From the NCBI GenBank assembly GCA_964636125.1, contig CAZWPX010000012.1:22760-86759 (forward strand): a DNA stretch of 64,000 nucleotides, read 5' to 3'. Source of the stretch: CAJINA01 sp964636125. Its GTDB lineage: Bacteria > Desulfobacterota > Desulfobacteria > Desulfobacterales > CAJINA01. A program made the translations under genes and the position numbers. This document shows positions 52,409 through 63,226 of this stretch, one piece after another; positions within the stretch are counted from its first letter, which is position 1, and each line of letters opens with the position of its first letter. The notes under the pieces were generated by a model. The model was given only the letters and a program-made list of their open reading frames with translations, did no database searches and was not told where the DNA came from.

Positions 52409-55400
52409 CTACTGTATCCACGGAAAACATGAATCACTACTCTGGTCATCGTAGCTATATGTACTGAGTTTCCAGAGATCAACCAGGTCAAGCATGTAGA
52501 AATCGACATCACACGATTGCCCAATCAAGGTGGCCATTGGGCCTGTGGCCCAGGCATCGATGGCATCGAGGAGCTCAAAATCTCCTATCATCCAGTCGGC
52601 ATTAGCATCGTACGGATTGGTCGGTGTTACGGCAGGGCTGTCCTCAACCGTAAAACTCCAGGCGTAATCATCTGCGGGACTGCCGTCAGTCACACCGTTT
52701 TCATTCCCGTCCAGCGGGTTGCCGGCAAGGTCGGTGATGTCTTTGCTGACCGTGACGTTGACCAATTCGCCGTATTCAAAGAGATCATCAGGTACCAGTG
52801 TCAGTTTCTGGTTAACGGCATCGTAGGCAATGCTGCCCACATGGGTACCGCTGACTGCCCCCTGGACCGTCAAGTTGCTGATGGAAATGCTGCCGGTGTC
52901 CATGGCCTCATCAAAGCTTACCTGAATCGTCGCCTCCCGACTGACATGCACTTCGCCTGTCACCGGGTAAATTGATGTGACTGTGGGCAGGATGTGGTCG
53001 AGGAAGGAATTGTTGTCAATCGGGTTGGTGCCATCGTTGAACTCTACGACATTACTTACCCCATCCTGGTCTGCATCCAGATTGCTGTCATCCTGGTTGG
53101 GGTTGAATCCCCAGGACACTTCCCAGCCATCTTTCATCCCGTCATTGTCGGTGTCATCAGAGCCCGGATGGGTATCGTGCTGGTACTCCTGGAAGTTGGT
53201 CAGGGTGTCGTTGTCGGGATCTGTGGTGGCATCATCCACAGCGCTGTCAAGCTGCGAGTACTGGTCCTCCCAGTCGTTGGGCATGCCGTCACCGTCACTG
53301 TCCAGGCCGGTACCGCCGGTTACGGTGACATCTATGGCCGAGGACACGGTCACGTTGCCGTTGGCGTTGCTGGCATAAAACGTGAGCTTGTAAATATCGT
53401 TATAAACGAACCCACCATAATCCCCCTCGTAACGACCATCGCCATCCGGGTCGGTAAGATCGAAATTGGGCAGGGTCACCTCCGGGGATTCAAGATCGCC
53501 GGTCACCTCCGGGGCAGTGTAGCCTGGCGGTATTACGGTGGCCCAGACGTGGTCGATATCCTCAAGGTCGGACAAGGTGGCAAAGAACGTGTGGGCCTGA
53601 TTTGCGGCGACCGTCTGGCTCGCACTGGTCTCTGCAAATTCCGGATAAAGTCCGGCAATGGCAAAACTGCCCCCAATGTGCAGATCAGTGGCCAGCAACG
53701 CCGGTGATTCTGCCAACTGCGGCACCATCTGGCTGTACGGCAACCCCATGTTGCTGAGTTTTGTTCTTGCTTTTTGATAGGAGGTGTTCAGTGAATCGCC
53801 TGCATATAGGCTGTCGATGAGGAACTGGGAAAAAGAAATCCGGCCGTTCAGGTCAAGGTAAGCATTCAGGTTGTCGGTGGAGGTAATCACCACTCGGTCG
53901 TAGCCATCAGCCGTCAGGTCATCTGTGAAAGAACCTGACTTACAGGCTTCGATGACAACGACCACCTTTCTTCCGGTAGCTGCCTGGAAAGTGTTGAGCC
54001 ATGTGTTGAGTTGGGCGGCAGTAAGGATTTCGTTCGGGAAAATATTGAACTTGTCAATCCCGCCGTGGTCGATGAGGTAAACGTATAAAGGGCCATCTGT
54101 GCTTTGCGTTGCTGCCCAGTTGGTGATGGAATTACCGAACTCGGCTACGGTCAGGCTGCCGTCGTCCACGATGTTGTCATCGTAGCCGTCGCCATCCACA
54201 TCGTGCCAGATCATGGGGTTGTGGTAATAAATATCATCGTTGCTGAACAGTCTTGATCGAAATCGGCCATAGGCGAGATCGGAGAGATACTGGGTGGAAT
54301 CTCTTAAAGTGTTGTTGGCATCCACACCACCGCCAGCCACAAGGATAAGGTTACCGTGGTGCTGGTCGTAAGTGATCTGAGGGGCACCAACCTTAATGTC
54401 ATATCGACCGGAAACACCACCATAGGTTGCAATAATCGTAGTACTGCCTTCGCCAGTTGCTGTTACCAACCCTGAGGCGCTAACTATCGCGATAGTATCA
54501 TCAAAGGAACTCCACGAGGGGTTTACAGCAATATCTGAAGTTGCATCGGAATAGCCTGCTGTTGCTGATAGCGTCTGCGTGTCGTTTAAAGCCATTTCAC
54601 TTAACGAACCTGTAACTTTTAAACTCACGAGATTCTTTATGCCCGCTATGCCTACATCGGAAGTAAGGATTAATTCGTAATAGTTGTGTTGATCAACATT
54701 GCCGTTGTTTTCGACCCTAATGTAAAAGTTCCCAGGCAGCTGGTATCCATCTATATTGCAGGCAGCACCGTTTGTTGATTCACGATTATCTATGGGTTGA
54801 TCATTCTCATCAACAAGGTATACTTTGTAATCGCCAGTCGTGGTAGTCGAGGTAAACGCTATATTGAAAAGACCCAACTGCGAAAGATGAAATCCATAAT
54901 AGTCAATATCTCCGGATGAGTAAATCCTTCCATTTTTAGGGCTTTCTTTATCAATTGCGTTAGCAAACTTGATCGTATTATTTGGTTCTATCTCAAGTTT
55001 AGTATGGACGGATTCGTCTATTGATAGGGTGTAATAATTTATAGTGTCAGCATCAGATCCGTCGCTTGTAATCTTTATGAAATATCTTCCGACACCGAGT
55101 CCCATATGAAGTGAAATTTCCTCGCCGTTTATTGTATCTATCCCGTCAATCAGATTCTGGTCTGATTCTTTGTATAACTTCAGGCTAAAATTTTTTGAAC
55201 TTTCCGGGAACGCTGCCTCCAGTTCAAGGAATTTAGGTGTTGACAGGGAGAACTCAAAAAAATCTTCATCAGAGTTATCAGCCATTCTGCCAAACATAGG
55301 CTTGTTAGTATCGAACGAATTGGACTCTTGATAAGTGTTGTTTGGTTCCACCTCAAGCTGATTTGTGCTTTCTGTCAGCTCCATTTTGAATGGGTTATTG

Positions 55401-57631
55401 GCATCTATAGTATTTACGGGTGTGACACGAACTGTGTAACTGCCGGCATCAAACCTTGATTCTATATTCACTGGTTTCTGTTCAAGGCATTGAACGTTGT
55501 TAACAACAGTCAAAAGATCATCTAATATCTCAACAAGGTATTTAGCTGACCCGCTTTTAGGTGAAAATTGAAGTCTTATGGCCTTTTCTTCAGCTAAGGA
55601 GAAGGTAAACTCTGAGGCATCTTCTAGGCTATATGTATTATCCTGCCAACTATCACCTAAGTTTATATCAATGATTGATTTGGCCGGCATGGAGGCAATA
55701 GTTTTAAAAGTTACGACATAATAGTTGTCCTGATCTATATCGCCTGCAGATGTCAGCCTGAGATAATAAACTCCAACAGGAAGACCGACACTAAGAATCA
55801 GCGACTGTCCGTTTGTTGAAGTCCCAGAAGCCATTAGGCTATCGTTGTCGTCGAATACCTCCACATGCATGTCAGCGGTTGTGCTATATGATAGGTATCC
55901 TAAGTCCAGTATTGAATCTGCTGCCAGTGTAAACTTGAAATGATCTACATCACCCGCTGGAAAACTTCCGCGATAAAATATCCCATCAGACATCGGAAAG
56001 GTAGCAACATTTGGAGCATCCTTTGTATTGTTGTTTTCAACCTCCATGGATTCGAAGGTATTATAGAGAAAGATGCCTTTCTTATATAATTTCTCTTCAA
56101 AGGAAGTACTAATCTCGATTCTGCCATTCTGGTGCGCAATAATCTCATTACCGTCAATAGCGCCAATAGATGGATCTGAACTCGACCAGTCTGTTATCAG
56201 AGGCATGAGGCCTTCTGAGTATAGACCATTAAGTAGCAATTTAATGTGTTCCGATCCATTCAGTTTCTCTTGACTTATCCACACATTGTGGAGGCGGCGA
56301 ATTGAAAAAAGGCCTAAAGCATTTCCCCTGCCCGGATGATCAATTGGTTCGATCTTTAGATAGCAATTAAGTGATTCAGGGCCAGTTATCCACCAAACAA
56401 ATTCACCATCGTTCTCTGTATTCTCAACTATTGTCTCATATGTATCAATTTTCCCACCATTTCTTGACAATAAAATCCTTACATCCCCTGAAATATCTTT
56501 TGTGTCCCAAGTTATTGTCGTTTCACTATCAATATGTAAAAGCTCGGCTTGTACAGGAGATGTTATATATATGTTTTCTTCAATATATGGTTGCCCTCCT
56601 CTCACGACGAACAGTTCGTGGGATGTAGATCCATTTTTATCAGAACCAGCAATTCCGGCTTGGCTGTTGTCTGCATAAAATACCCGTGTTGGATTTAGAC
56701 TACGCGTTGTCGCAGATGTATATTTTTGGCTACTACCCCATTCAGAGTCTAGCCCAATAAAAATTGAGGGGTCCAAAGCAGGGCTCCACCTATTATATGG
56801 AACGATCGAAATAATTTCATTAATGTTAGGCACACGCCAGTCGTCATATCCCGCAAATTCGAGATTTTCACTGTAAGACAAAGCATCTTCCCAATTTTGA
56901 AAGCTACTTACTTCCTTCTTCCACATCAGTCCTGTATAAGTATCAGTCACAGTTCCGCCTTCAAAAACAGAGTGACCGTTGTTAACAAATTTTTGAAAAG
57001 GCCAGTCGTTCCCACCTCTAACTGCTCTTATCTTGAAATAAAAAGATTTAGATCCAGTTACTACTCCTCCATCTCCGAAGACTACCCACCATCCATTACC
57101 ACTATATTTGGCATGAGTTGTTTCTGTCCAATATGCTCCATTACCATTTGGAAAAATTGTGAGATCAATTAAAGGGGTGCTCCCAGAATCTACTATTAAA
57201 AATGACAATTCTTTAACAGTTGGTAATCTCCAATCGGAAAACCCACCAAAAGACTGAGCGTTCAAGGCCGGAACAAAAATATCCTTGGCTTCATACCATG
57301 TATATTGATCATCCCTATCATGAATAGATCCATCGTCGGTCTTCACTTCCCAGATCAAACCTGTCACATTATCGCGCACCATTACCCAAGATGCGGCCTC
57401 ATCGGCCAGATCATTACCGCTGGCATCCAACTTAGTGTAAGAATGGGGATTGATAGTGTACTGGGCATCCTGGCCATAAAACATTTCCCCGGGTTGAGGG
57501 CAAGGAATTTCCATGGTGTTATTGTAGCACTTTGTCTGGCCAGTATCAGGCACCGGACCGGCTAATGTAGAAATCGGAAACAACAAGGTAATAAAAATAT
57601 AAATGATAGCTGTCTTTAATAGAACCCCCAT
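52409..57631 (-). CDS. Giant secreted DUF1566 / caspase-like (C13) protein, paralogue C
   Basis: This is a 1740-aa protein with a signal peptide (TAIIYIFITLLFPISTLAG, about 7-25) and AGGGGA before the ATG at 57631. It has the same order as paralogue B: two DUF1566 domains (about 80-205 and 215-330; DWRLPTVKELSFL, DDWRVPNINEIISI), a KNH-like domain, Big_2, four PPC-like domains (EVEPNNTYQESNSF, EIEPNNTIKFANAI), Big_2 (about 1010-1080), peptidase C13 with H1189 and C1230, calcium repeats, Big_5-like and tail. The N-terminal two thirds are clearly diverged from B and D and visibly richer in AT, while the C13-to-tail part is almost the same. The last residues are CFPWIQ instead of CFPWIP. Confidence 0.85.
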   Translation of the reverse strand: MGVLLKTAIIYIFITLLFPISTLAGPVPDTGQTKCYNNTMEIPCPQPGEMFYGQDAQYTINPHSYTKLDASGNDLADEAASWVMVRDNVTGLIWEVKTDDGSIHDRDDQYTWYEAKDIFVPALNAQSFGGFSDWRLPTVKELSFLIVDSGSTPLIDLTIFPNGNGAYWTETTHAKYSGNGWWVVFGDGGVVTGSKSFYFKIRAVRGGNDWPFQKFVNNGHSVFEGGTVTDTYTGLMWKKEVSSFQNWEDALSYSENLEFAGYDDWRVPNINEIISIVPYNRWSPALDPSIFIGLDSEWGSSQKYTSATTRSLNPTRVFYADNSQAGIAGSDKNGSTSHELFVVRGGQPYIEENIYITSPVQAELLHIDSETTITWDTKDISGDVRILLSRNGGKIDTYETIVENTENDGEFVWWITGPESLNCYLKIEPIDHPGRGNALGLFSIRRLHNVWISQEKLNGSEHIKLLLNGLYSEGLMPLITDWSSSDPSIGAIDGNEIIAHQNGRIEISTSFEEKLYKKGIFLYNTFESMEVENNNTKDAPNVATFPMSDGIFYRGSFPAGDVDHFKFTLAADSILDLGYLSYSTTADMHVEVFDDNDSLMASGTSTNGQSLILSVGLPVGVYYLRLTSAGDIDQDNYYVVTFKTIASMPAKSIIDINLGDSWQDNTYSLEDASEFTFSLAEEKAIRLQFSPKSGSAKYLVEILDDLLTVVNNVQCLEQKPVNIESRFDAGSYTVRVTPVNTIDANNPFKMELTESTNQLEVEPNNTYQESNSFDTNKPMFGRMADNSDEDFFEFSLSTPKFLELEAAFPESSKNFSLKLYKESDQNLIDGIDTINGEEISLHMGLGVGRYFIKITSDGSDADTINYYTLSIDESVHTKLEIEPNNTIKFANAIDKESPKNGRIYSSGDIDYYGFHLSQLGLFNIAFTSTTTTGDYKVYLVDENDQPIDNRESTNGAACNIDGYQLPGNFYIRVENNGNVDQHNYYELILTSDVGIAGIKNLVSLKVTGSLSEMALNDTQTLSATAGYSDATSDIAVNPSWSSFDDTIAIVSASGLVTATGEGSTTIIATYGGVSGRYDIKVGAPQITYDQHHGNLILVAGGGVDANNTLRDSTQYLSDLAYGRFRSRLFSNDDIYYHNPMIWHDVDGDGYDDNIVDDGSLTVAEFGNSITNWAATQSTDGPLYVYLIDHGGIDKFNIFPNEILTAAQLNTWLNTFQAATGRKVVVVIEACKSGSFTDDLTADGYDRVVITSTDNLNAYLDLNGRISFSQFLIDSLYAGDSLNTSYQKARTKLSNMGLPYSQMVPQLAESPALLATDLHIGGSFAIAGLYPEFAETSASQTVAANQAHTFFATLSDLEDIDHVWATVIPPGYTAPEVTGDLESPEVTLPNFDLTDPDGDGRYEGDYGGFVYNDIYKLTFYASNANGNVTVSSAIDVTVTGGTGLDSDGDGMPNDWEDQYSQLDSAVDDATTDPDNDTLTNFQEYQHDTHPGSDDTDNDGMKDGWEVSWGFNPNQDDSNLDADQDGVSNVVEFNDGTNPIDNNSFLDHILPTVTSIYPVTGEVHVSREATIQVSFDEAMDTGSISISNLTVQGAVSGTHVGSIAYDAVNQKLTLVPDDLFEYGELVNVTVSKDITDLAGNPLDGNENGVTDGSPADDYAWSFTVEDSPAVTPTNPYDANADWMIGDFELLDAIDAWATGPMATLIGQSCDVDFYMLDLVDLWKLSTYSYDDQSSDSCFPWIQ

Positions 57632-57851
57632 CTCATTCCCCTATTAGAGGTTTATTTGTCAATTGTCCCATCCCGATTTGCATGCTGTATCCGAGCTCGT
57701 TTTGGTTCTCGCTTCTCCATTAAAATTCATTTTAATCTTAATCCTCCAGGCAGGGGACTTAATATCTTATTCGATGTTGGGCGTTCAATCTTCGGCCTTG
57801 ACCTTCCGCCTAAAAACCTACAGCCTAAACTCCTAAATCGCTAACATCGGC
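57632..57851. repeat. Intergenic region with both repeat families
   Basis: TTCGATGTTGGGCGTTCAAT (about 57770-57789) and CCTAAAAACCTACAGCCTAA plus CTCCTAAATCGCTAAC (about 57810-57845) are found just after the stop of paralogue D. The ribosome site of paralogue C is at the left edge. Confidence 0.55.
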
Positions 57852-60800
57852 CTATGGTATCCACGGGAAACAAGGATCACTACTCTGATCATCGTAACTA
57901 TATGTGCTGAGTTTCCAAATATCGACCAGATCGAGCATGTAAAAATCGACATCACAGGCCTGCCCGATGAGGGTCGCCATCGGACCGGTGGCCCAGGAAT
58001 CGATGGCATCGAGGAGTTCAAAATCGCCAATCGTCCAATCGGCATTGGCATCATATGGATTGGTTGGCGTTACCGCAGGACTCTCCTCAACCGTAAAGCT
58101 CCAGGCGTAATCATCGGCGGGACTGCCGTCGGCTACACCATTATCATTTCCGTCCAGCGGGTTGCCGGCAAGGTCGGTGATGTCTTCGCTGACCGTCACA
58201 TTGACCAATTCACCGTATTCAAACGCGTCGTCGGGAGTCAGGGTCAGTTTCTGATTGACGGCATCGTAGGCAATGCTGCCCACATGGGTGCCACTGACCG
58301 CCCCCTGGACCGTCAGATTGCTGATGGAGATGCTGCCCGTGTCCATGGCTTCATCAAAACTTACCTGAATAGTCGCATCCCGGCTGACATGCACTTCATC
58401 GGTCACCGGGTAAATCAATGTGACGGTTGGCAGGACATGGTCAAGGTAAGAATTGTTGTCGATCGGGTTGGTGCCATCAGTATACTCGACAAGATTACTG
58501 ACCCCGTCCTGATCTGCATCCAGGTTGCTATCGTCCTGTTTGGGATTAAAGCCCCATGAGACCTCCCAGCCATCAGGCATGTTGTCATTGTCTGTGTCAT
58601 TGGAGCCCGGATGGGTGTTGTGCTGGTACTCCTGGAAATTGGTCAAGGTGTCGTTGTCGGGATCTGCGGCCGCATCATCCACTGCGCTGTCGAGTTGGGC
58701 GTACTGGTCCTCCCAGTCATTGGGCATGCCGTCGCCGTCGCTATCGAGACCAGTGCCGCCGGTTACGGAGACATCTATGGCCGAGGACACGGTTACGTTG
58801 CCGTTGGCATTGCTGGCATAAAACGTGAGTTTGTAGATATCGTTATAAACGAAACCATCATAATCCCCCTCGTAGCGACCATCTCCATCCGGATCTGAAA
58901 GGTCAAAATTGGGCAAGGTCACCTCAGGGGATTCAAGATCGCCGGTCACCGCCGGGGCAGTGTAGCCCGGCGGTATCACGGTGGCCCACACGTGGTCGAT
59001 GTCCTCAAGGTCGGACAAGGTGGCAAAGAACGTGTGGGCCTGATTTGCGGTGACCGTCTGGCTTGCACTTGTCTCTGCGAACTCAGGATAAAGTCCGGCG
59101 ATGGCGAAGCTGCCCCCGATGTGGAGATCGGTGGCCAGTAGTGCGGGAGATTCAGCAAGCTGCGGCACCATCTGGCTGTAGGGCAGGCCCATGTTGCTGA
59201 GCTTGGTTCTGGCTTTCTGGTAGGATGTATTCAGCGAATCACCGGCGTAGAGGCTGTCGATCAGGAATTGGGAGAATGAGATTCTGCCGTTAAGGTCAGC
59301 ATAGGCATTGAGATTGTCTGTGGAGGTGATCACCACGCGGTCGTAGCCGTCAGCCGTCAGGTCATCTGTGAAAGAACCCGACTTACAGGCCTCGATGACA
59401 ACGACCACCTTCCTGCCGGTGGCATCTTGAAATGAATTGAGCCAGGTGTTGAGTTGGGCCGCTGTAAGGATCTGGTTTGGGAAGATATTGAACTTGTCGA
59501 TACCGCCATGATCTATGAGGTATACGTACAAGGGTCCATCCGTGCTCTGTGTGGCTGCCCAGTTGGTGATAGAATTACCGAACTCAGCCACAGTCAGGCT
59601 GTCGTCGTCTACAATGTTGTCATCGTAGCCGTCGCCATCCACATCGTGCCAAGTCATTGGGTTGTGATAGTAGATGTCCTCATTGCTGAACAATCTTGAG
59701 CGGAATCGGCCATAGGCGAGATCGGAGAGATACTGGGTTGAGTCTCTCAAGGTATTGTTCGCATCGACACCACCACCAGCCACAAGAATCAAATTACCGT
59801 GGTGTTGGTCGTACGTGACCTGCGGCGCGCCTACCTTGATATCATATCGACCTGAAACACCACCATAGGTTGCGATAATTGTAGTGCTGCCTTCAGCAAT
59901 GGCTGTTACCAATCCGGAGGCATCTATGGTTGCCACACTTTCATTGAGCGATGTCCATATCGTTCCTGTAGCGTTCTCAGCCGTGGCGTCGGAGTAACTG
60001 GCGGTGGCTGTTAAAGTTTGGGTGTCGGAGATATTCATTTCGGCGGTGCTGCCACTTACTGATACATTAACCACCTGCTTCACGCCGACTATCGCGGCAT
60101 TCGTAGAGATGCTGATCTGGTATTGAGTGTATTGATCTACATCTCCCGCACTTTCCACCCGGACATAGTAGTTTCCGGGGTTTTTATAGGCATACATCGT
60201 AAAAGGAGAGCCATTTTCAGTGGTCCAAACATCAAACACTTGATCATTTTCATCAACCAAGCTGATGGTGTAGTCGCCGGTTGATGAGGTTGAGCTAAAG
60301 CTAACATCAAAAATATCCAATGTGGGCATATAGAACCCATAGTAATCAGCGTCCTGGTTTGAATATACCCTTCCTTTTCGCGGTATTGCTTTTTCAATCG
60401 CATTGGCAAATTTTATTGTATTGTTCGATTCGATTTCAAGATCTGTTTGATTGGAATCCGTAAGGCTGATGCTGTAATAGTTCACAGAGTCTGCATCAGA
60501 GCCATCGCTTGAAACCTTCAGGAAATACCTACCAACCCCAAGCCCCATATCGAGTGAAACGGATCTACCGTTCTCTGCTATTATCCCATCGATCAGGTTC
60601 TGATCCGAGTCTTTGTACAAGGTGATGTAAAAGTCTTTCTTACTGTTCGGGCATGAAAAATCGAGCGTCATGTATCTTGGAGTCTCCAAATTGAATGATA
60701 AGTAATCTGTATCAGTGTCATCACCAAAGCGTCCGAGGATAGGTTGAGCTATATCGAAGGCGGAGGACTCCTGGTAAATGTTATTCGGCTCGACTTCGAG

Positions 60801-63029
60801 TTGACTTGTACTCTCAGTCAGGTCGAGAGTGAATGGGTTAGCTGCATCTATGTCATTTATGGGTGTAACTCGGATCGTAAAATCACCGACAGGGAATAAG
60901 GCTTCAATTCTCACAGGCATTCCTTCAAGTGCAACCACCTCTTCAATAATGTTTAAAGTAGCATCCAGAATCTCGATCTTGTATTTTGCATGGCCACTTG
61001 AGGGGGTTAGTAAAAGTTTTACTGCTTGTTCTTGTGATAGTGAGAAAGTGAATCTTGATGCGTCATCGAGGTTGTAGAGTGTGCTCTGGACAGTCCCCCC
61101 TACACTGATGGGAATTTCTGTTTTCGCTGGCAACGCATTTAAAACCCTATATGTGAGGACATAGTAGTTGTCTTGGTCAATGTCCCCGGAGGTGGTAAGC
61201 TTCACATAGTAGCCGCCAGTAGATAACCCCAATGGGAAGGTCAGGGATTGGCCGTCTGAGGAGGTGCCTGATGCCATTAAAACACCATTGTTGTCAAAAA
61301 CCTCTATAAGGACATCTGCGGATGTGCTGTGCGACAAGAACCCAAGATCGAGGGTGGAATTCGACGCCAATGAGAAATGAAAATAATCCATATCGCCATC
61401 GTACAATCTTCCCTCATAAAAAACCCCATCACTTATACCAAATGCCGTACCTTTGGTGTTGTTAGGCTCCATTTCAAGGGCTTCTTGAGCCTTATACACG
61501 AACATTCCTTTGGTATATGTCTTGCCCTCGTATGTGGTGGAAGCTTCAACTCTTCCGTTCTGAAGCGCTGTCAATATGCCATGCTCAACTGTCGTAATGC
61601 TTTCGTCCGAAACAGACCATGTCGCACCCAGAGGCACGACTCCATCAGCATACAATCCATTAAGTGTTAGCTGAAATTTATCTAACCCTCCGAACTTTTC
61701 TGCTGATATCCAAGCGTTCTTTAAAGTGGCGATCGTGAACAGACTCTGAGTGGTTCCCTTTGTAGGATCATCGATTGGTTCTATTCGAAGTGCGCAGTTG
61801 AATGATTCTGGGCCTGTAACTGTCCAAGTAAGAATACCGTTATTAGGGATATTGCCTGTGATAGCTTCAAACGTTCCTGTTTTACCACCTTCACGGGAAA
61901 TGGAAATTTTTACATCACCTGAAATACTGGCTGTATCCCAAAGGACTGTTTGTGCCGACCCGTTATCCCACCTGTCCGCCTGCATTGGGGCTAAAATGAC
62001 CAAATGATCCAATAATCGATTCTGTCCACCACGTACAGCTCTCACATAGTAGTTATCTGGTTTATTGTCCCCACCAATTTCGCCGTGATAGAAGGTTGTT
62101 CGCCATGACATTTGGTAGAATTGGCCTTTTGTAGTGGAGGACCAGTAGTGGGCTGACTTGGCTACGGGAAATGCCTCTGAATCAATAGAAGGACCGTAAA
62201 ATTCATGCCCTACAATGCTTTGTAGTTCCTTAATAGTCGGCAATCTCCAATCGTCATATCCTGCTAAGGAGAGATTCTCGCAATACAGTAATGCAGATCC
62301 CCATCCTGCAAAGAATTCGTTTTCCTGTTGCCACATGAGACCCGTAGACGTATCAGTGACCGTTTTATTACTGTTGATAACAAACTTGTTTGTTGCACCA
62401 AAAAACCCACCACGTACAGCACGCACGTGGTAGCTATTTGATTTGTTGGCTCGGTTAATTTCGCCATCATTAAATTCTATGAACCAAGCTTCAGCGCTGT
62501 TAGACGCATAGGTGGTTTTTGACCAGTACAAAGACTTCTGTGTCCTTGGGAAAAAAGAAGTTTCAGCGGCAGGATATCTTTCCCCCGGACTGACAATGGG
62601 CGCCAATTCTTTTACTGTAGGCATCCGCCAATCCTGAAATCCACCTAACTTTTGTGAATTCAGCTCTGCAATGAAAACATCTTGGGCGTTTTGCCAAGTG
62701 TAAGATTCATCCTTATCGTGAATGGACCCGTCATCAGTCTTAACCTCCCAGATCAACCCAGTAACATTATCCCTTACCATCACCCACTCAGTGGCATCAT
62801 CAGATAGATCATTCCCATTTGCATCCAGTTTTGTATAAGAAGGAGGGTTGATCAGGTAGTTCCCATCCTGGCCATAGAACGTTTCCCCAGGGGCTGGGCA
62901 TGTTATCTCCCCAGAGTTGTCATAGCATTTTGTTTGCCCAGTGTCTGGTAAAGGGCCAGCTATGATAGAAACAGGAAACAACACAATAGTAAGTACAATA
63001 AAAATACCGATTCTAATTAGCGTATTCAT
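57852..63029 (-). CDS. Giant secreted DUF1566 / caspase-like (C13) protein, paralogue D
   Basis: This is a 1725-aa protein with a signal peptide (FIVLTIVLFPVSIIAG, about 10-25). It is the closest relative of paralogue B over the entire length. Two DUF1566 domains (DWRMPTVKELAPI, DDWRLPTIKELQSI) are followed by KNH-like, Big_2, four PPC-like, Big_2, C13, calcium-repeat, Big_5-like and tail modules. Catalytic candidates are H1174 and C1215, again 41 apart. The calcium repeats carry small changes (HNTHPGSNDTDNDNMPDGWE). AAAGGGAC precedes the ATG at 63029. The 197-bp spacer upstream shows no promoter I can support. The protein is probably exported through Sec and works outside the inner membrane. 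Confidence 0.85.
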   Translation of the reverse strand: MNTLIRIGIFIVLTIVLFPVSIIAGPLPDTGQTKCYDNSGEITCPAPGETFYGQDGNYLINPPSYTKLDANGNDLSDDATEWVMVRDNVTGLIWEVKTDDGSIHDKDESYTWQNAQDVFIAELNSQKLGGFQDWRMPTVKELAPIVSPGERYPAAETSFFPRTQKSLYWSKTTYASNSAEAWFIEFNDGEINRANKSNSYHVRAVRGGFFGATNKFVINSNKTVTDTSTGLMWQQENEFFAGWGSALLYCENLSLAGYDDWRLPTIKELQSIVGHEFYGPSIDSEAFPVAKSAHYWSSTTKGQFYQMSWRTTFYHGEIGGDNKPDNYYVRAVRGGQNRLLDHLVILAPMQADRWDNGSAQTVLWDTASISGDVKISISREGGKTGTFEAITGNIPNNGILTWTVTGPESFNCALRIEPIDDPTKGTTQSLFTIATLKNAWISAEKFGGLDKFQLTLNGLYADGVVPLGATWSVSDESITTVEHGILTALQNGRVEASTTYEGKTYTKGMFVYKAQEALEMEPNNTKGTAFGISDGVFYEGRLYDGDMDYFHFSLASNSTLDLGFLSHSTSADVLIEVFDNNGVLMASGTSSDGQSLTFPLGLSTGGYYVKLTTSGDIDQDNYYVLTYRVLNALPAKTEIPISVGGTVQSTLYNLDDASRFTFSLSQEQAVKLLLTPSSGHAKYKIEILDATLNIIEEVVALEGMPVRIEALFPVGDFTIRVTPINDIDAANPFTLDLTESTSQLEVEPNNIYQESSAFDIAQPILGRFGDDTDTDYLSFNLETPRYMTLDFSCPNSKKDFYITLYKDSDQNLIDGIIAENGRSVSLDMGLGVGRYFLKVSSDGSDADSVNYYSISLTDSNQTDLEIESNNTIKFANAIEKAIPRKGRVYSNQDADYYGFYMPTLDIFDVSFSSTSSTGDYTISLVDENDQVFDVWTTENGSPFTMYAYKNPGNYYVRVESAGDVDQYTQYQISISTNAAIVGVKQVVNVSVSGSTAEMNISDTQTLTATASYSDATAENATGTIWTSLNESVATIDASGLVTAIAEGSTTIIATYGGVSGRYDIKVGAPQVTYDQHHGNLILVAGGGVDANNTLRDSTQYLSDLAYGRFRSRLFSNEDIYYHNPMTWHDVDGDGYDDNIVDDDSLTVAEFGNSITNWAATQSTDGPLYVYLIDHGGIDKFNIFPNQILTAAQLNTWLNSFQDATGRKVVVVIEACKSGSFTDDLTADGYDRVVITSTDNLNAYADLNGRISFSQFLIDSLYAGDSLNTSYQKARTKLSNMGLPYSQMVPQLAESPALLATDLHIGGSFAIAGLYPEFAETSASQTVTANQAHTFFATLSDLEDIDHVWATVIPPGYTAPAVTGDLESPEVTLPNFDLSDPDGDGRYEGDYDGFVYNDIYKLTFYASNANGNVTVSSAIDVSVTGGTGLDSDGDGMPNDWEDQYAQLDSAVDDAAADPDNDTLTNFQEYQHNTHPGSNDTDNDNMPDGWEVSWGFNPKQDDSNLDADQDGVSNLVEYTDGTNPIDNNSYLDHVLPTVTLIYPVTDEVHVSRDATIQVSFDEAMDTGSISISNLTVQGAVSGTHVGSIAYDAVNQKLTLTPDDAFEYGELVNVTVSEDITDLAGNPLDGNDNGVADGSPADDYAWSFTVEESPAVTPTNPYDANADWTIGDFELLDAIDSWATGPMATLIGQACDVDFYMLDLVDIWKLSTYSYDDQSSDPCFPWIP

Positions 63030-63226
63030 CTTGTCCCTTTTTTGCGCTTTACCCCTATAATCCGCTTTACATCAGCCCGACGTAAGAGAGGAAAACACGA
63101 TCTTTCCCAAAATCTAAATTCATTCCCCACCTCTAACAAGCATTGGTCTTTCAACAATAATCTCCCATCACTTAATAAAGGAGACAGAATCTTTGGTTTG
63201 AATTTTCATCAATAGGATTTGTGTAT

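Noticed and set aside
32988..63029. PEP-CTERM, LPXTG or type IX sorting signals on the giant proteins
   Set aside because: C-termini lack the hydrophobic helix, basic end and signature motif of these systems.
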